From an uncultured Winogradskyella sp. (GTDB lineage Bacteria; Bacteroidota; Bacteroidia; Flavobacteriales; Flavobacteriaceae): a DNA stretch of 64,000 nt. Of the stretch, positions 1 through 9,161 are shown in pieces. Numbering within the stretch: the stretch's first letter is position 1; each line of letters begins with the position of its first letter. The stretch is from assembly GCF_947501905.1 (NCBI RefSeq), contig NZ_CANMXL010000002.1, forward strand, positions 620,001 through 684,000, written 5' to 3'. The notes below the pieces were generated by a model that had not been told where the DNA came from, ran no database searches, and worked only from the letters and a program-made list of their open reading frames with translations. Position numbers and translations under genes: made by a program.

Positions 1-1268
1 CTTTAGCAGAACGTTTACGTCCTAAAACGCTTAATGATTATATTAGTCAGACACATTTGGTCGGAAAAGATGGCGCGCTCTTTCAGCAAATAAAAAGTGG
101 TGTTATACCATCTCTTATTTTATGGGGGCCACCAGGTATAGGCAAAACTACTTTAGCCAATATTATTGCAAATGAATCTGAACGTCCATTTTTTAAATTA
201 AGTGCCATTAATTCTGGTGTCAAGGATATTCGCGAAGTCATTGATAAGGCAAAAAAAAGTGGTGGACTATTTACGGCTAAGAACCCTATTTTGTTTATTG
301 ATGAAATCCATAGATTTAGTAAATCACAACAAGACTCTTTATTAGAGGCTGTTGAAAAGGGTTGGGTGACATTAATTGGTGCTACAACAGAAAACCCAAG
401 TTTTGAGGTTATTCCTGCCCTACTTTCTCGTTGTCAAGTTTATATTCTAAATTCTTTTAGCAAAGAAGATTTAGAAGCCTTATTAACACGTGCAATGAAT
501 GAAGACGAATTACTCTCAAAAAAGAAAATAAAACTCAAGGAAACTGAAGCTCTGCTTAGGCTTTCTGGTGGAGATGCCAGAAAATTACTTAATATTTTTG
601 AGCTCATAGTCACATCATACGACCAAGATAAGATTACAATTACTAATGCCGCTGTTTTAAAGCAAGTACAAACTAATACTGCACGTTACGATAAAACTGG
701 AGAACAGCATTACGATATTATTTCGGCATTTATAAAATCTATAAGAGGTAGCGACCCAAATGCTGCTGTATACTACCTTGCCAGAATGATTGAAGGTGGT
801 GAGGATGTAAAATTTATTGCTCGTAGATTGTTAATCTTAGCTAGTGAAGATGTTGGCAATGCCAATCCAACTGCTTTGGTTATTGCTAATAATACATTTC
901 AAGCTGTATCTGTTATTGGCAATCCAGAATCTAGAATAATTCTGAGTCAATGCACTACATATCTAGCAAGTTCTCCAAAAAGTAATGCTGCTTACCAAGC
1001 CATAGGTAAAGCACAACAATTAGTTAAAGAAACTGGCGACTTATCTGTACCATTATCTATTAGAAATGCGCCTACAAAACTCATGAAAGAGATTGGATAT
1101 GGAGATAACTATAAATATTCCCACAACTACGAAAATAACTTTGCAGATCAAGAGTTTTTACCCAAAGAAATCAGTAATACCAAATTATATGACCCAGGCA
1201 ATAATGCAAGAGAAAATGCTCAACGTCAATTTTTAAAACAACTCTGGAAAAAAAAATACGGTTATTAA
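1..1268 (+). CDS. rarA: Replication-associated recombination protein A (RarA/MgsA), 5' truncated by window edge
   Basis: AAA+ ATPase of the RarA/MgsA/WRNIP1 family, which acts at stalled replication forks and is related to clamp-loader subunits. The reading frame is open from the first bases. Residues encoded from position 3 (LAERLRPKTLNDYISQTHLVG) match the conserved N-terminus of the family, so the true start lies upstream of the window; the TTG at 57 is an internal Leu. Visible motifs are Walker A GPPGIGKTT (Lys at 144-146), Walker B with DEIH (300-311), sensor 1 GATTENPSF, and the LSRC arginine-finger region. The C-terminal tetramerisation part, with ASEDVGNANP and KSNAAYQAI, is present. 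Its stop overlaps the convergent next gene by 4 bp, so there is no room for a terminator. Confidence 0.95.
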   Translation, partial: LAERLRPKTLNDYISQTHLVGKDGALFQQIKSGVIPSLILWGPPGIGKTTLANIIANESERPFFKLSAINSGVKDIREVIDKAKKSGGLFTAKNPILFIDEIHRFSKSQQDSLLEAVEKGWVTLIGATTENPSFEVIPALLSRCQVYILNSFSKEDLEALLTRAMNEDELLSKKKIKLKETEALLRLSGGDARKLLNIFELIVTSYDQDKITITNAAVLKQVQTNTARYDKTGEQHYDIISAFIKSIRGSDPNAAVYYLARMIEGGEDVKFIARRLLILASEDVGNANPTALVIANNTFQAVSVIGNPESRIILSQCTTYLASSPKSNAAYQAIGKAQQLVKETGDLSVPLSIRNAPTKLMKEIGYGDNYKYSHNYENNFADQEFLPKEISNTKLYDPGNNARENAQRQFLKQLWKKKYGY

Positions 1269-2131
1269 AATTTAATATTCAGTTCTTTTTTAGTGTCGTT
1301 TTCTGAATAAAACCATTTATCGCCTTCTTTAAAAACAATAGCATTTTTACCTTTTACTGTATACACATTAGGAGCTGCAGTTTTAAAAAGTTCCATTTCT
1401 ATTTCTTCTGAATTAGCATTTACTAATTGATAACCGTTTTGAGTGATTTTAGCCAAAAAAGCTGATGAATTATTAGCTTTTTCTACTTCTGCTTTTTTGA
1501 TTGCTTCTTCCTCTACCTTTGCCTTTTCTATTTCTGCTTTTTTTAGAGCCTCTTCTTTTTGCCTTTTTAAATCCTCTACTTCCTTCTTCAGTTTTTCAAC
1601 TTCTGCCTTGGCTTTCTCAGCTTCTTTATTACTTTCTTTAATGTTTTCTAACTTGGTTTGTATTTCAGATTCTTTTTCTAAAGCAACTTTAGAAGAAGCA
1701 TCGTACTTATAATTTAAAAATGCAATACTTTTAAATGCTTGCTTTATGACTTCTGGATAAGCTTTACTGTATTCTTTTATTTTTGTTTGGCCAACATCTG
1801 ATAAAAAAATAAGCTCCCCATAACAATCCTTTAATTCAATCTGAACCTTACTTTTAAATACGCCAGGCACTTTAACCAAGTTTGCATATATCCCTAAACA
1901 TCTGTCTTTAAATAAATCTTCAGGTAAATTTTCCTCATCGAAATACACCATAAATCCTTCATTTTTAAACAAGTGACGAAGCAAAGTACTCGTTCTATAT
2001 TTATCCTTTCCTTTTAAAAAATCGAACTGCAACGGCACAACCACGTATTTATAATTGTTTATATCTTTCTGAGCCAAACCTTTAAAACTTATACAAAGTA
2101 TGACTACAATAAAAACTAACTTTTTGAACAT
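1265..2131 (-). CDS. Secreted protein with long charged coiled coil, function unknown
   Basis: A 288-residue protein with a clear type I signal peptide (about residues 1-20, ending GLAQ), so it is probably periplasmic or envelope-associated. Residues about 25-145 form a globular domain beginning with YKYVVVPLQFDFL, a pattern I associate with flavobacterial hypothetical proteins of unknown function. Residues about 150-220 are a Lys/Glu/Ala-rich coiled coil. A short C-terminal region follows (about 225-288). It lies 51 bp downstream of yjjG on the same strand and converges on rarA with a 4-bp overlap. No enzyme motif is visible; a structural or scaffolding role is only a guess. Confidence 0.8.
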   Translation of the reverse strand: MFKKLVFIVVILCISFKGLAQKDINNYKYVVVPLQFDFLKGKDKYRTSTLLRHLFKNEGFMVYFDEENLPEDLFKDRCLGIYANLVKVPGVFKSKVQIELKDCYGELIFLSDVGQTKIKEYSKAYPEVIKQAFKSIAFLNYKYDASSKVALEKESEIQTKLENIKESNKEAEKAKAEVEKLKKEVEDLKRQKEEALKKAEIEKAKVEEEAIKKAEVEKANNSSAFLAKITQNGYQLVNANSEEIEMELFKTAAPNVYTVKGKNAIVFKEGDKWFYSENDTKKELNIKF

Positions 2132-2182
2132 TTTTATGTGTTTAAATATGGGTAAATATAATTCTTGTTTTCCAATTATAAT

Positions 2183-2869
2183 CTAAAACAATTCTTTTAG
2201 CCTTGCCAGATGAGTTATTTGCTTAAATCTATTCGTCTTATTGGTATTTGAATAATCAAAATGAATCGCATCTATACCTACATCAATAGCGCCCTGAATG
2301 TCGGCCTCGAGATTATCCCCAATCATTATACTATTTTCTGCTCGCGCATTTGCCAAATCTAATGCAAAATTAAAAATCTTAGGGTTTGGTTTTTTTACAC
2401 CTACCATTTCCGAATTAGTAATTGTTGCAAAATACTGCTTGAGGTTTGAAGCTTTCATTTTGTTTTCCTGAGCTTCTTCAAAACCATTAGTTATAATATG
2501 CAACTCATATTTCTCGCTAAGATAATTTAGCACATCATGTGTGCCATCGAAAACATGATTAAATGAAGATAAATACGTAATATAATCTTCAGACAATACA
2601 TGTATTAACTCGTCAGAAATTGACACCCCTATCTTATCAAAAGCATCTTTTAATCTTCCATATCTCAACTCAGCTTTTGTAATCTTTTCTTCTCTATATA
2701 ATTTCCAATACTGAAAATTAATTGGCTCATAAACATTTAAAAAATCTTTTAAGCCTACATCTATATGATGCATCCCAAAGATTTTCTCGAAAGTTAAACC
2801 TGAGTTTTTATCAAAATCCCACAAAGTATGGTCTAAGTCAAAAAAAATATGCTTAATTGTATTACTCAT
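2183..2869 (-). CDS. yjjG: YjjG-family HAD nucleotidase
   Basis: Haloacid dehalogenase-superfamily hydrolase of the YjjG type, cytosolic enzymes that dephosphorylate non-canonical pyrimidine nucleotides. HAD motif I is FFDLDHTLWDFDKN (Asp nucleophile and +2 Asp near residues 11 and 13). Motif II is the ITNG segment, motif III the Lys in GVKKPNP, and motif IV GDNLEADI. The 228-residue length is normal for the family. Its start overlaps the end of the deacetylase-like gene upstream by 8 bp, suggesting translational coupling within a minus-strand run from radC. The DFDKNS extension after motif I favours YjjG over a generic phosphoglycolate phosphatase. Confidence 0.85.
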   Translation of the reverse strand: MSNTIKHIFFDLDHTLWDFDKNSGLTFEKIFGMHHIDVGLKDFLNVYEPINFQYWKLYREEKITKAELRYGRLKDAFDKIGVSISDELIHVLSEDYITYLSSFNHVFDGTHDVLNYLSEKYELHIITNGFEEAQENKMKASNLKQYFATITNSEMVGVKKPNPKIFNFALDLANARAENSIMIGDNLEADIQGAIDVGIDAIHFDYSNTNKTNRFKQITHLARLKELF

Positions 2870-4160
2870 TTACTGAATTTATAGTGAGATTAAATAGTTC
2901 TTTAAAGCCACTCCAAGCATTATCATCACTAACAGAATAGTTATGAAATACTGGGCTAAATGTACCATCTACCTGTTTAATGTTTTCTATAAAGCGTAAT
3001 AAGTTTTCCTTCTTATCAAGTAAAGACTCGTATTTTAACAAGGCAAAATCCATAAAATGATATGGATGAATTTGCAATGGTGTTTGTACTTCATAGTCTA
3101 AATCATAAAACAAAAATGGCGTACACGTTCCTGCTCTAAAAGCTAGTTCATTAATATAACCCATAGTATGCTCTTGGGGTATTTCTAACTCAACCGCATT
3201 TCTATATGTTGTTGGAAGATTAAGTTTAGAATGCGAATTTCTAATAGCAAGCAAATTTACATTTGTTATACTCTCTAGTTTTTGTTTTTCTTTCTTTAGA
3301 ATTTTTAAATCTTCTAATGCAAAATATGATGCTTTTAAGCCTATATTACAATAATCACCAACAGATTTTATTAACGATACAAATTGTTTTTTATTAATAC
3401 TTATGTTTTTATCATAGGTAGAATAAGCACCAATTAAAAAGAAAACTGTAAACTTAAAGGGTACACTTTTTTGTCTATTTATTATCCAATTAAAAGTATC
3501 GAACGGATCTTTTTTAAATCCTGACAAAACAGATACTCGCTCATAGAATTGTCTAAACATAAGCCTAAAAACATCTCCAAAAACACCACCAATAGTTCTT
3601 AGCAATCCTTTATATTTATACTTATAAGCGCTTGGCACATCTATAATAGGTGCCACATTATACTTACGAGAAGGAAATTGATAATTAGGAAAACGCTCTT
3701 GTAAAACAGTTTTTAATTTAAAAGCCCAAATATCTACAATAGGTATATCAAGAAAATCTTCCTTTTTAGCTAAACTTTCTGTAGCTAAAAACCGTCCATA
3801 ATCATCGTTGACATGAGGTAAATACTCTTCATAACGACTCAGCAAATAAAAAGAAGCCGCAAAAATGTCGTAAGGCAAATTACTACGTTCTCCCGTTGCA
3901 AAAAAACCTTTAGTATCATCCCAATCATTAACAGTGATATCTATATCTGATAAGCCTTGTTCAAAAAGCAGACTATGACTCCTTATAAATATCTCATTAC
4001 TTAAAGGCTGCTTAGCATATGACATTTTTATTGAATCGTGTGCAATAAAATCTTCGATTTTTGATGTAAAAGACACTTCTAACCCTAAAATACGCTTGCA
4101 TAAATGCTTAAATGTATAAGTTAATCTAGGAGTGATTTTATGTGTGTAAACTAGGAGCAT
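2862..4160 (-). CDS. DUF7033 / polysaccharide deacetylase-like protein
   Basis: A 432-residue cytosolic protein without signal peptide, matching the flavobacterial family usually annotated polysaccharide deacetylase family protein with an N-terminal DUF7033 domain. The N-terminus (LLVYTHKITPRL) and the segments FAASFYLLSRYEEYLPH and KKDPFDTFNWI are characteristic in my memory of the family. The canonical carbohydrate esterase 4 motif TFDDG is not visible; IIDVPSAY at the expected start of the barrel may hold the remaining Asp, so catalytic activity is uncertain. The gap to radC is 3 bp and it overlaps yjjG by 8 bp, implying one transcript. Its context does not reveal a substrate. Confidence 0.75.
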   Translation of the reverse strand: MLLVYTHKITPRLTYTFKHLCKRILGLEVSFTSKIEDFIAHDSIKMSYAKQPLSNEIFIRSHSLLFEQGLSDIDITVNDWDDTKGFFATGERSNLPYDIFAASFYLLSRYEEYLPHVNDDYGRFLATESLAKKEDFLDIPIVDIWAFKLKTVLQERFPNYQFPSRKYNVAPIIDVPSAYKYKYKGLLRTIGGVFGDVFRLMFRQFYERVSVLSGFKKDPFDTFNWIINRQKSVPFKFTVFFLIGAYSTYDKNISINKKQFVSLIKSVGDYCNIGLKASYFALEDLKILKKEKQKLESITNVNLLAIRNSHSKLNLPTTYRNAVELEIPQEHTMGYINELAFRAGTCTPFLFYDLDYEVQTPLQIHPYHFMDFALLKYESLLDKKENLLRFIENIKQVDGTFSPVFHNYSVSDDNAWSGFKELFNLTINSVNE

Positions 4161-4163
4161 CTA

Positions 4164-4862
4164 TTACAATATATTTTCATCAGCAAAACTAAAGTATGCT
4201 TTTTCAGTTATAATTAAATGGTCTAGAACTTTTATATCTAAACTCAATGCTGCTGTTTTTAATTTTTGAGTAATATTTTTATCAGCTTCGCTAGGGTTTA
4301 ATGTTCCAGACGGGTGATTATGACATAAAATTAAAGCAGTTGCTCCTACTTCTAGTGCTTGTTTCAATACCAAACGTACGTCAACTAAAGTTCCTGTAAT
4401 TCCGCCTTTGCTAAGTTGTTGTTTATGTATAACTTTATTTGAGTTATTTAAGTACAGTGTCCAAAACTCTTCATGAGATAACTCTCCTAGTATTGGTTGC
4501 ATGATATCATAAACGTCTCTACTACTCGTTATTTTTTCTTGTTTTACAACATCTTCTAATTTACGTCGTCTTCCTAATTCTAAAGCTGCAGCAATAGTAA
4601 TAGCTTTTGCTTCACCAATGCCTTTAAATGATTGTAGTTGTTTAAGAGATAATTTACCTAAAGCATTAAGATTATTATCTACACTAGCCAATATACGCTT
4701 GCATAAATCTACAGCACTTTCTTCTCTACTCCCAGAACCAATAAGTATTGCAACTAATTCTGCATCGCTTAACGTAGATTTTCCTTTATCCCTGAGTTTT
4801 TCGCGAGGTTGATCATCTTGTGACCAGTTTTTAATTGAAAATGAAGTCGGCTTTTCTGACAT
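4164..4862 (-). CDS. radC: RadC-family JAB/MPN-domain protein
   Basis: A 232-residue RadC (UPF0758) protein. The N-terminal half carries a helix-hairpin-helix segment (LQSFKGIGEAKAITIAAALE, about residues 70-90). The C-terminal half is a JAB1/MPN-type metalloprotease fold with the JAMM zinc motif H181-N-H183-P-S-G followed by D194. Historically linked to DNA repair, but its molecular role is unproven in bacteria. It heads a minus-strand run with the deacetylase-like gene and yjjG. Its ATG is 52 bp from the divergent DUF1569 gene; no clear TAnnTTTG element was found in that short gap. Confidence 0.93.
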   Translation of the reverse strand: MSEKPTSFSIKNWSQDDQPREKLRDKGKSTLSDAELVAILIGSGSREESAVDLCKRILASVDNNLNALGKLSLKQLQSFKGIGEAKAITIAAALELGRRRKLEDVVKQEKITSSRDVYDIMQPILGELSHEEFWTLYLNNSNKVIHKQQLSKGGITGTLVDVRLVLKQALEVGATALILCHNHPSGTLNPSEADKNITQKLKTAALSLDIKVLDHLIITEKAYFSFADENIL

Positions 4863-4914
4863 GCACTAAAGATAAAAAATTGTAAATTTCAGAATCAATT
4901 AAAATTCAATTATT

Positions 4915-5358
4915 ATGAAATCATTTTTTGAAGACGGTGTATATAACGAAATCTCAACGCGAATAAATAACTTAAACGAAGACACAAAAGCACAATGGGG
5001 AAAGATGAATCCTGGACAAATGCTACACCATTGCCAAATGCCATTAAACATTATTCTAGAAAAAGAAGATTATGGTGTAAAACCAAATTGGCTTGTTAAT
5101 CTATTATTTAAGAAATCAATGTACAGCGATAAGTTATGGCGAAAAAACTTGCCTACAGCTCCAGGATTTAAAATTACAGATGACAAAAATTTTGAAGCTG
5201 AAAAAGTGGAAATTATTGCCCTTATTAACGAATTAAATACTCAGCGCGAAAGAGAAGACTGGCAACCTCATCCGGCATTTGGGAAATTAACAAAAGACCA
5301 ATGGGGGAAAATGCAATACAAGCATTTAGACCATCACCTTAGACAATTTGGAGTGTAA
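4915..5358 (+). CDS. DUF1569 (DinB-like) protein
   Basis: A 147-residue protein of the DUF1569 family, related to DinB/YfiT four-helix-bundle metal-binding proteins. Histidines that could form the metal site are seen in MLHHCQMPLN (about residues 37-46) and near the C-terminus in KHLDHHLRQFG. The WGKMNPGQML segment and a second WGKMQYKH copy are typical of the family. No signal peptide, so probably cytosolic. Its stop overlaps the start of the next gene by one base (TAATG), which suggests translational coupling to the PaiB-like protein. Confidence 0.82.
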   Translation: MKSFFEDGVYNEISTRINNLNEDTKAQWGKMNPGQMLHHCQMPLNIILEKEDYGVKPNWLVNLLFKKSMYSDKLWRKNLPTAPGFKITDDKNFEAEKVEIIALINELNTQREREDWQPHPAFGKLTKDQWGKMQYKHLDHHLRQFGV

Positions 5359-5951
5359 TGAATTATCCACCAAAACATCACCAGGATAATGACATCAATC
5401 ACATGGTTGAAGTGATAAAAACCTACCCATTGGCTACAGTGATTTCTGTAAAAGATAGTCAACCTCTTATTACACATTTACCATTAGTTTATGAAAATGA
5501 AAAATTAATTGGACATATAGATATATATAACCCGCAGGCACAATTATTAAAAGATGATAATGATGTGACCATCATATTTGCTGGCCCTGAATGTTACATC
5601 TCTCCAAGTGTTTATACAACAACACAGTTACCTACTTGGAACTATATTAAAATACACCTCAAAGGCAAAGTAAAAGCTATTGAAAGCAAAGCAGCTTTAA
5701 AACAGTCATTAATTACAATGACAGAATTCTTAGAAGCACCCGACCATAAATACGTTCTTGAACCAGATAACCCAAGACTAGATAGAAATCTAAACTATAT
5801 TGAGATGTTTGAAATTGAAATTACCAATTGGGAAGGCAAGTTTAAGCTCTCACAAGATAAAAATCCTAAAGATACTAGAGCAGCTCTAGAAGAACTAATA
5901 AAAGTTAACCAAGAAAGTATAAAACAATTTTTGGATAAGGTCTTTAAATAA
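5358..5951 (+). CDS. PaiB-family FMN-binding protein
   Basis: A 197-residue protein resembling Bacillus PaiB, an FMN-binding split-barrel protein annotated as a negative transcriptional regulator. Conserved stretches are MNYPPKHHQ at the start, PLATVISV, the THLPL motif, GHIDIYNPQ (PaiB proteins usually have GHLARANP here), and GPECYISPSVY followed by PTWNY. The length is normal. It is coupled to the DUF1569 gene through a one-base stop/start overlap. DNA binding has not been shown for most relatives, so a flavin-dependent reductase role is equally possible. Confidence 0.85.
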   Translation: MNYPPKHHQDNDINHMVEVIKTYPLATVISVKDSQPLITHLPLVYENEKLIGHIDIYNPQAQLLKDDNDVTIIFAGPECYISPSVYTTTQLPTWNYIKIHLKGKVKAIESKAALKQSLITMTEFLEAPDHKYVLEPDNPRLDRNLNYIEMFEIEITNWEGKFKLSQDKNPKDTRAALEELIKVNQESIKQFLDKVFK

Positions 5952-6019
5952 AACGTAATTCTTTTACTTTTTCGCGACAAATACCTCGACTGTATTAAAA
6001 ATTAAAATTTCTAATACTT

Positions 6020-6027
6020 TACCTTTG
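6020..6027 (+). promoter_or_regulatory. Bacteroidota -7 element (TACCTTTG) of the PLP enzyme gene
   Basis: TACCTTTG fits the Bacteroidota -7 consensus TAnnTTTG and lies 15 bp before the first ATG of the downstream gene. No good -33 TTG is present at the usual distance. Such a short leader would favour the second in-frame ATG at 6051 as the start codon. Confidence 0.45.
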
Positions 6028-6041
6028 ATGGGTAATAAAAG

Positions 6042-7895
6042 ATGATCATAATGCAAAACCAAAATATCATAAACTACATAAAAGCCGTATTAGATAATAT
6101 GCCAACAGATTGGTTGAATCTAACCACACATCGCCTAGATATCTACAACGAAAGGTTAGCCAAAACAGAATTTATAAATCAATTCGATATACTATTCAAA
6201 AACAATAACTCGGAAGCATCTGTACTTCAAGCCCTACCAACTGCTTATGACTACATTAGGTTAGGCCATCCGTTATCTTCTGTTTTTGAATGGGCAATTG
6301 CCAAAACTCATAATATTCAATCAGAATATGTGATTAATTTTTCGTCTCAGATCATGCCCATTCTGGCAGTTCTTAGAAAGAATTTACTCGATAACAAAGA
6401 CACATTAATTGCATACAAAGAGAAATTACCTAACGAGTTTAATGCAGAACTTTTAAAACGTGTTTACGGTTATAGTTTTGAAACAAAACAGATTCAGAAC
6501 GCAGAAGCTATACCTGAATTTAATGGTAGTGTTATTTACGTTTCTAATGAATACACTATAAGTACAAATCATCTAAACCCAAACATTGATTTTTACATCA
6601 ATCTTTATGAAAATTTAGGTAGTGTTATTCTTATTAATGGCGAACAAAACCAAATCTACGTTTCAGAAATTCAGCATGTGAGGCGTCGAGAAAGTATTGC
6701 CATGACACCTCAAAATACCTTGACTGCTTTAAAAGCTTTGGTTGAAAACTCAACTCTAGAAACTAAAAACAGCAATCGTGAAGCGCATAAACAAGGTGTT
6801 TTAGAATCTATCAATACGGTTACAAAAACAACAGGCAAACCGTTAGTTGGCTCAAGCGGGTTGTCCATACAATATGCCATTATGATGGGGTTGATTGACG
6901 ATGCGCAACAAAACCACCAAGGCAAAGCCATTAAATTTATTGTACCAACAAATTGCTACGGCGGTACAAACGACCAAGCCAGACGTGTTGCCGCTTGCAA
7001 CAATAATGTTGACGTTGTAGACTTAGAAGTTGATGGCGACAATGATATGGTAAGCAGCTTAAAAACGGTTTTAGATGCTATTGCAGACCAAGATGCTATT
7101 CCGTATATCATTGCAGAAATTCCGACTAATCCAAGAGTTGAAGTTCCGGATTTGGAAGCGTTAAAAGCAATGCTTAATAAAGCCCGAAAAACAGCCTCAG
7201 GCGCTAATGCCACTTCTCCTGTATTTATTTTAGATCAAACCTTTTGCCCAAATATTCAGTTTTTAGCTGAAGGCAACATATTAGCAACAGGAAGAGCAAT
7301 CTCTTATGCGAGTGGCTCTAAATTTCCTAGTGGTGGAAAATGCACTGCTGGTTATTGCGTGGGCAACAAAAATTCTGAAAGTCTTATGGGGAAGATTGCT
7401 ATTCATCTATCGCTTTGCGATAATGAAGCTACAGATTTTCAGTATGAAGTTTTAGCAGAGCAAATGCCGTCTATGAATCAAAGAGTTGAAGCGGCTTATA
7501 AGAACACAAGAGAATTTGTAAACTTCATAAGTGAAAAGCTACCTGAAGCCAAAATCAACTTTGTCTCAGAAGAACTTGCGGCGCGAGGATTTACACCCTC
7601 TGTTTTTTCATTAGATCTATCAACAAAAGGAAATACAGATGAAGAAAGAGAGGCATACAAGCGAGAACTGAATCACAAGCTCATTAATTTAATGATTACT
7701 AAAATCCCAAATGAAAGTAAGTACTGCGTAAGCTATGGGCAATTAAAGGGTTGTTATTGGACTATACCTGCTACCTCAACCCAGGGCACCACCAAAGAAG
7801 GTGACAAAGACTATATTGCTCGTGTGGCACTTTCTGGGAATATGGATTTAGAACGTCATAAAGACATATTTCAAGAATTTGTAGCTGGTATTTAG
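6042..7895 (+). CDS. Large PLP-dependent enzyme of the Cys/Met-metabolism type
   Basis: A 617-residue fold-type I pyridoxal-phosphate enzyme. The C-terminal two-thirds (about 260-617) resembles cystathionine gamma-synthase/beta-lyase enzymes: a cofactor-binding GSSGLSIQYAI segment, IIAEIPTNPRVEVPDLEAL, and the Schiff-base lysine in YASGSKFPSGGK (K427 counting from 6042). The about 250-residue N-terminal extension is not part of classical enzymes of the family and I do not recognise it. Two ATGs are close together (6042 and 6051); the second may be the real start given a -7 element at 6020. The next gene starts one base after its stop. Substrate unknown; a C-S lyase or gamma-synthase reaction is inference. 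Confidence 0.75.
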   Translation: MIIMQNQNIINYIKAVLDNMPTDWLNLTTHRLDIYNERLAKTEFINQFDILFKNNNSEASVLQALPTAYDYIRLGHPLSSVFEWAIAKTHNIQSEYVINFSSQIMPILAVLRKNLLDNKDTLIAYKEKLPNEFNAELLKRVYGYSFETKQIQNAEAIPEFNGSVIYVSNEYTISTNHLNPNIDFYINLYENLGSVILINGEQNQIYVSEIQHVRRRESIAMTPQNTLTALKALVENSTLETKNSNREAHKQGVLESINTVTKTTGKPLVGSSGLSIQYAIMMGLIDDAQQNHQGKAIKFIVPTNCYGGTNDQARRVAACNNNVDVVDLEVDGDNDMVSSLKTVLDAIADQDAIPYIIAEIPTNPRVEVPDLEALKAMLNKARKTASGANATSPVFILDQTFCPNIQFLAEGNILATGRAISYASGSKFPSGGKCTAGYCVGNKNSESLMGKIAIHLSLCDNEATDFQYEVLAEQMPSMNQRVEAAYKNTREFVNFISEKLPEAKINFVSEELAARGFTPSVFSLDLSTKGNTDEEREAYKRELNHKLINLMITKIPNESKYCVSYGQLKGCYWTIPATSTQGTTKEGDKDYIARVALSGNMDLERHKDIFQEFVAGI

Positions 7896-7896
7896 G

Positions 7897-8196
7897 ATGG
7901 ATATTATAGACTGGATACAAGATTGGTTTGCAAATAACTGTGATGGCAACTGGGAAAAGAACGAAATTATTCAAATTACCAACATAAATAATCCGGGCTG
8001 GGAAGTTGAGATTGATATATCTAAAACTTCAATCGCTAAGCTCGAAGTCAAATGGATATTAAACGAAAATGGAAAACAAGATTGGTATGGTGTAAAAATT
8101 GAAAATCAAAAATTTACAGCAGCTGGTGATATTAAAAAATTGCCTTTCTTACTAAACCTGTTTCGTGAAATGATTGAAAAGGTGGAGCATCAGTAA
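7897..8196 (+). CDS. Immunity protein 53 (Imm53) family protein, orphan
   Basis: A 99-residue acidic protein that fits the Imm53 family of polymorphic-toxin immunity proteins: an N-terminal WIQDWFANNCDGNWE block, then NNPGWEVEIDI, and a predicted mostly beta body with conserved tryptophans. No polymorphic toxin, Rhs or secretion-effector gene is next to it. It starts one base after the stop of the PLP enzyme, so it is expressed with metabolic genes and probably lives as a solitary immunity gene or has another role. Family recognition is from memory of the WxxxWYxxxCDGDWEH pattern. Confidence 0.7.
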   Translation: MDIIDWIQDWFANNCDGNWEKNEIIQITNINNPGWEVEIDISKTSIAKLEVKWILNENGKQDWYGVKIENQKFTAAGDIKKLPFLLNLFREMIEKVEHQ

Positions 8197-8270
8197 TGCT
8201 TGACTTTCAAATTAGATGCTCTAAAATTCGTAACTTACTGCAAGCAATTAACTTACTTTTTCGTATCATT

Positions 8271-9155
8271 ATGAAAGACCTTAAAAAAGAAGACATCAAC
8301 CAAGACGTATTTGATTTGTATGACGACTATGCGCATAACAAATTAAACCGCAAGCAATTTATTGAAAAACTTGGTATCTATGCTGTTGGTGGCCTAACGG
8401 TATCATCCTTGCTCAGTTTTATGTCTCCTAATTATTTAGATTCATTACTGGTTAAACCAGACGACCCAACTTTAGATTCTGAGTATATCAATTACGATTC
8501 TCCAAAAGGAGGTGGAACAATAAAAGGGCTTTTATCTAAACCTAAAGGTGCTAAAAAATTGCCAGGTGTTATTGTTGTTCACGAAAACAGAGGGCTTAAT
8601 CCATATATTGAAGATGTCGGGAGACGTACCGCAAAAGAAGGTTTTATAAGCCTTGCTCCTGATGCATTATCACCTTTGGGCGGTTATCCAGGAAATGATG
8701 ACGATGGTAGAGCAATGCAAAAAAAGCGTGACCGAAGTGAAATGCTCGAAGATTTTATTGCGGCTTATGATTACTTAAAAAATCATGAAAATTGCACAGG
8801 TAACGTTGGTGTAGTTGGCTTTTGTTTTGGCGGTTATATTTCAAATATGATGGCTGTGCGTTTACCAGAATTAGGGGCTGCAGTACCTTATTACGGCAGA
8901 CAACCCGAAGCAGAAGATGCAAAAAAAATTAAAGCGCCACTACTACTTCAATATGGCGAATTAGATAAACGTGTTAACGCGGGATGGCCAGCTTTTGAAA
9001 AAATATTGAAAGAAAACAATATAGAACATACGGCTTATACTTATCCAGAAGTTAACCACGGTTTTCATAACAATACAACACCACGTTACGATAAAGAAGC
9101 TGCCAAGTTATCATGGGAACGCACCATAGCATTTTTTAAGAAGCATTTAAAATAA
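8271..9155 (+). CDS. Dienelactone hydrolase family protein
   Basis: Alpha/beta hydrolase of the dienelactone hydrolase family. The nucleophile elbow is GFCFGG with catalytic Cys; the acid is the Asp in GELDKRV and the base the His in VNHGFHN, both in the expected order. The frame is open from an ATG at 8196 overlapping the Imm53 stop, but the extra 25 residues look non-coding-like; the ATG at 8271 (MKDLKKEDINQ) gives the usual N-terminus, followed by NRKQFIEKLGIYAVGGLT, a hydrophobic segment resembling a degenerate twin-arginine signal. It may therefore be exported or membrane-anchored. Length from 8271 is 294 residues. The substrate is unknown. Confidence 0.85.
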   Translation: MKDLKKEDINQDVFDLYDDYAHNKLNRKQFIEKLGIYAVGGLTVSSLLSFMSPNYLDSLLVKPDDPTLDSEYINYDSPKGGGTIKGLLSKPKGAKKLPGVIVVHENRGLNPYIEDVGRRTAKEGFISLAPDALSPLGGYPGNDDDGRAMQKKRDRSEMLEDFIAAYDYLKNHENCTGNVGVVGFCFGGYISNMMAVRLPELGAAVPYYGRQPEAEDAKKIKAPLLLQYGELDKRVNAGWPAFEKILKENNIEHTAYTYPEVNHGFHNNTTPRYDKEAAKLSWERTIAFFKKHLK

Positions 9156-9161
9156 AACATA

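Noticed and set aside
57..59. TTG as the start codon of rarA
   Set aside because: The frame is open upstream and encodes conserved RarA residues from position 3; the codon is the Leu of a conserved HLVG motif.
1443..1712. Open plus-strand frame opposite the coiled-coil gene
   Set aside because: It mirrors a low-complexity Lys/Glu/Ala coding stretch and its Ser/Phe-rich product has no features of a protein.
8196..8270. Upstream ATG of the dienelactone hydrolase overlapping the Imm53 stop
   Set aside because: The added 25 residues do not resemble the family; the ATG at 8271 yields the expected N-terminus.
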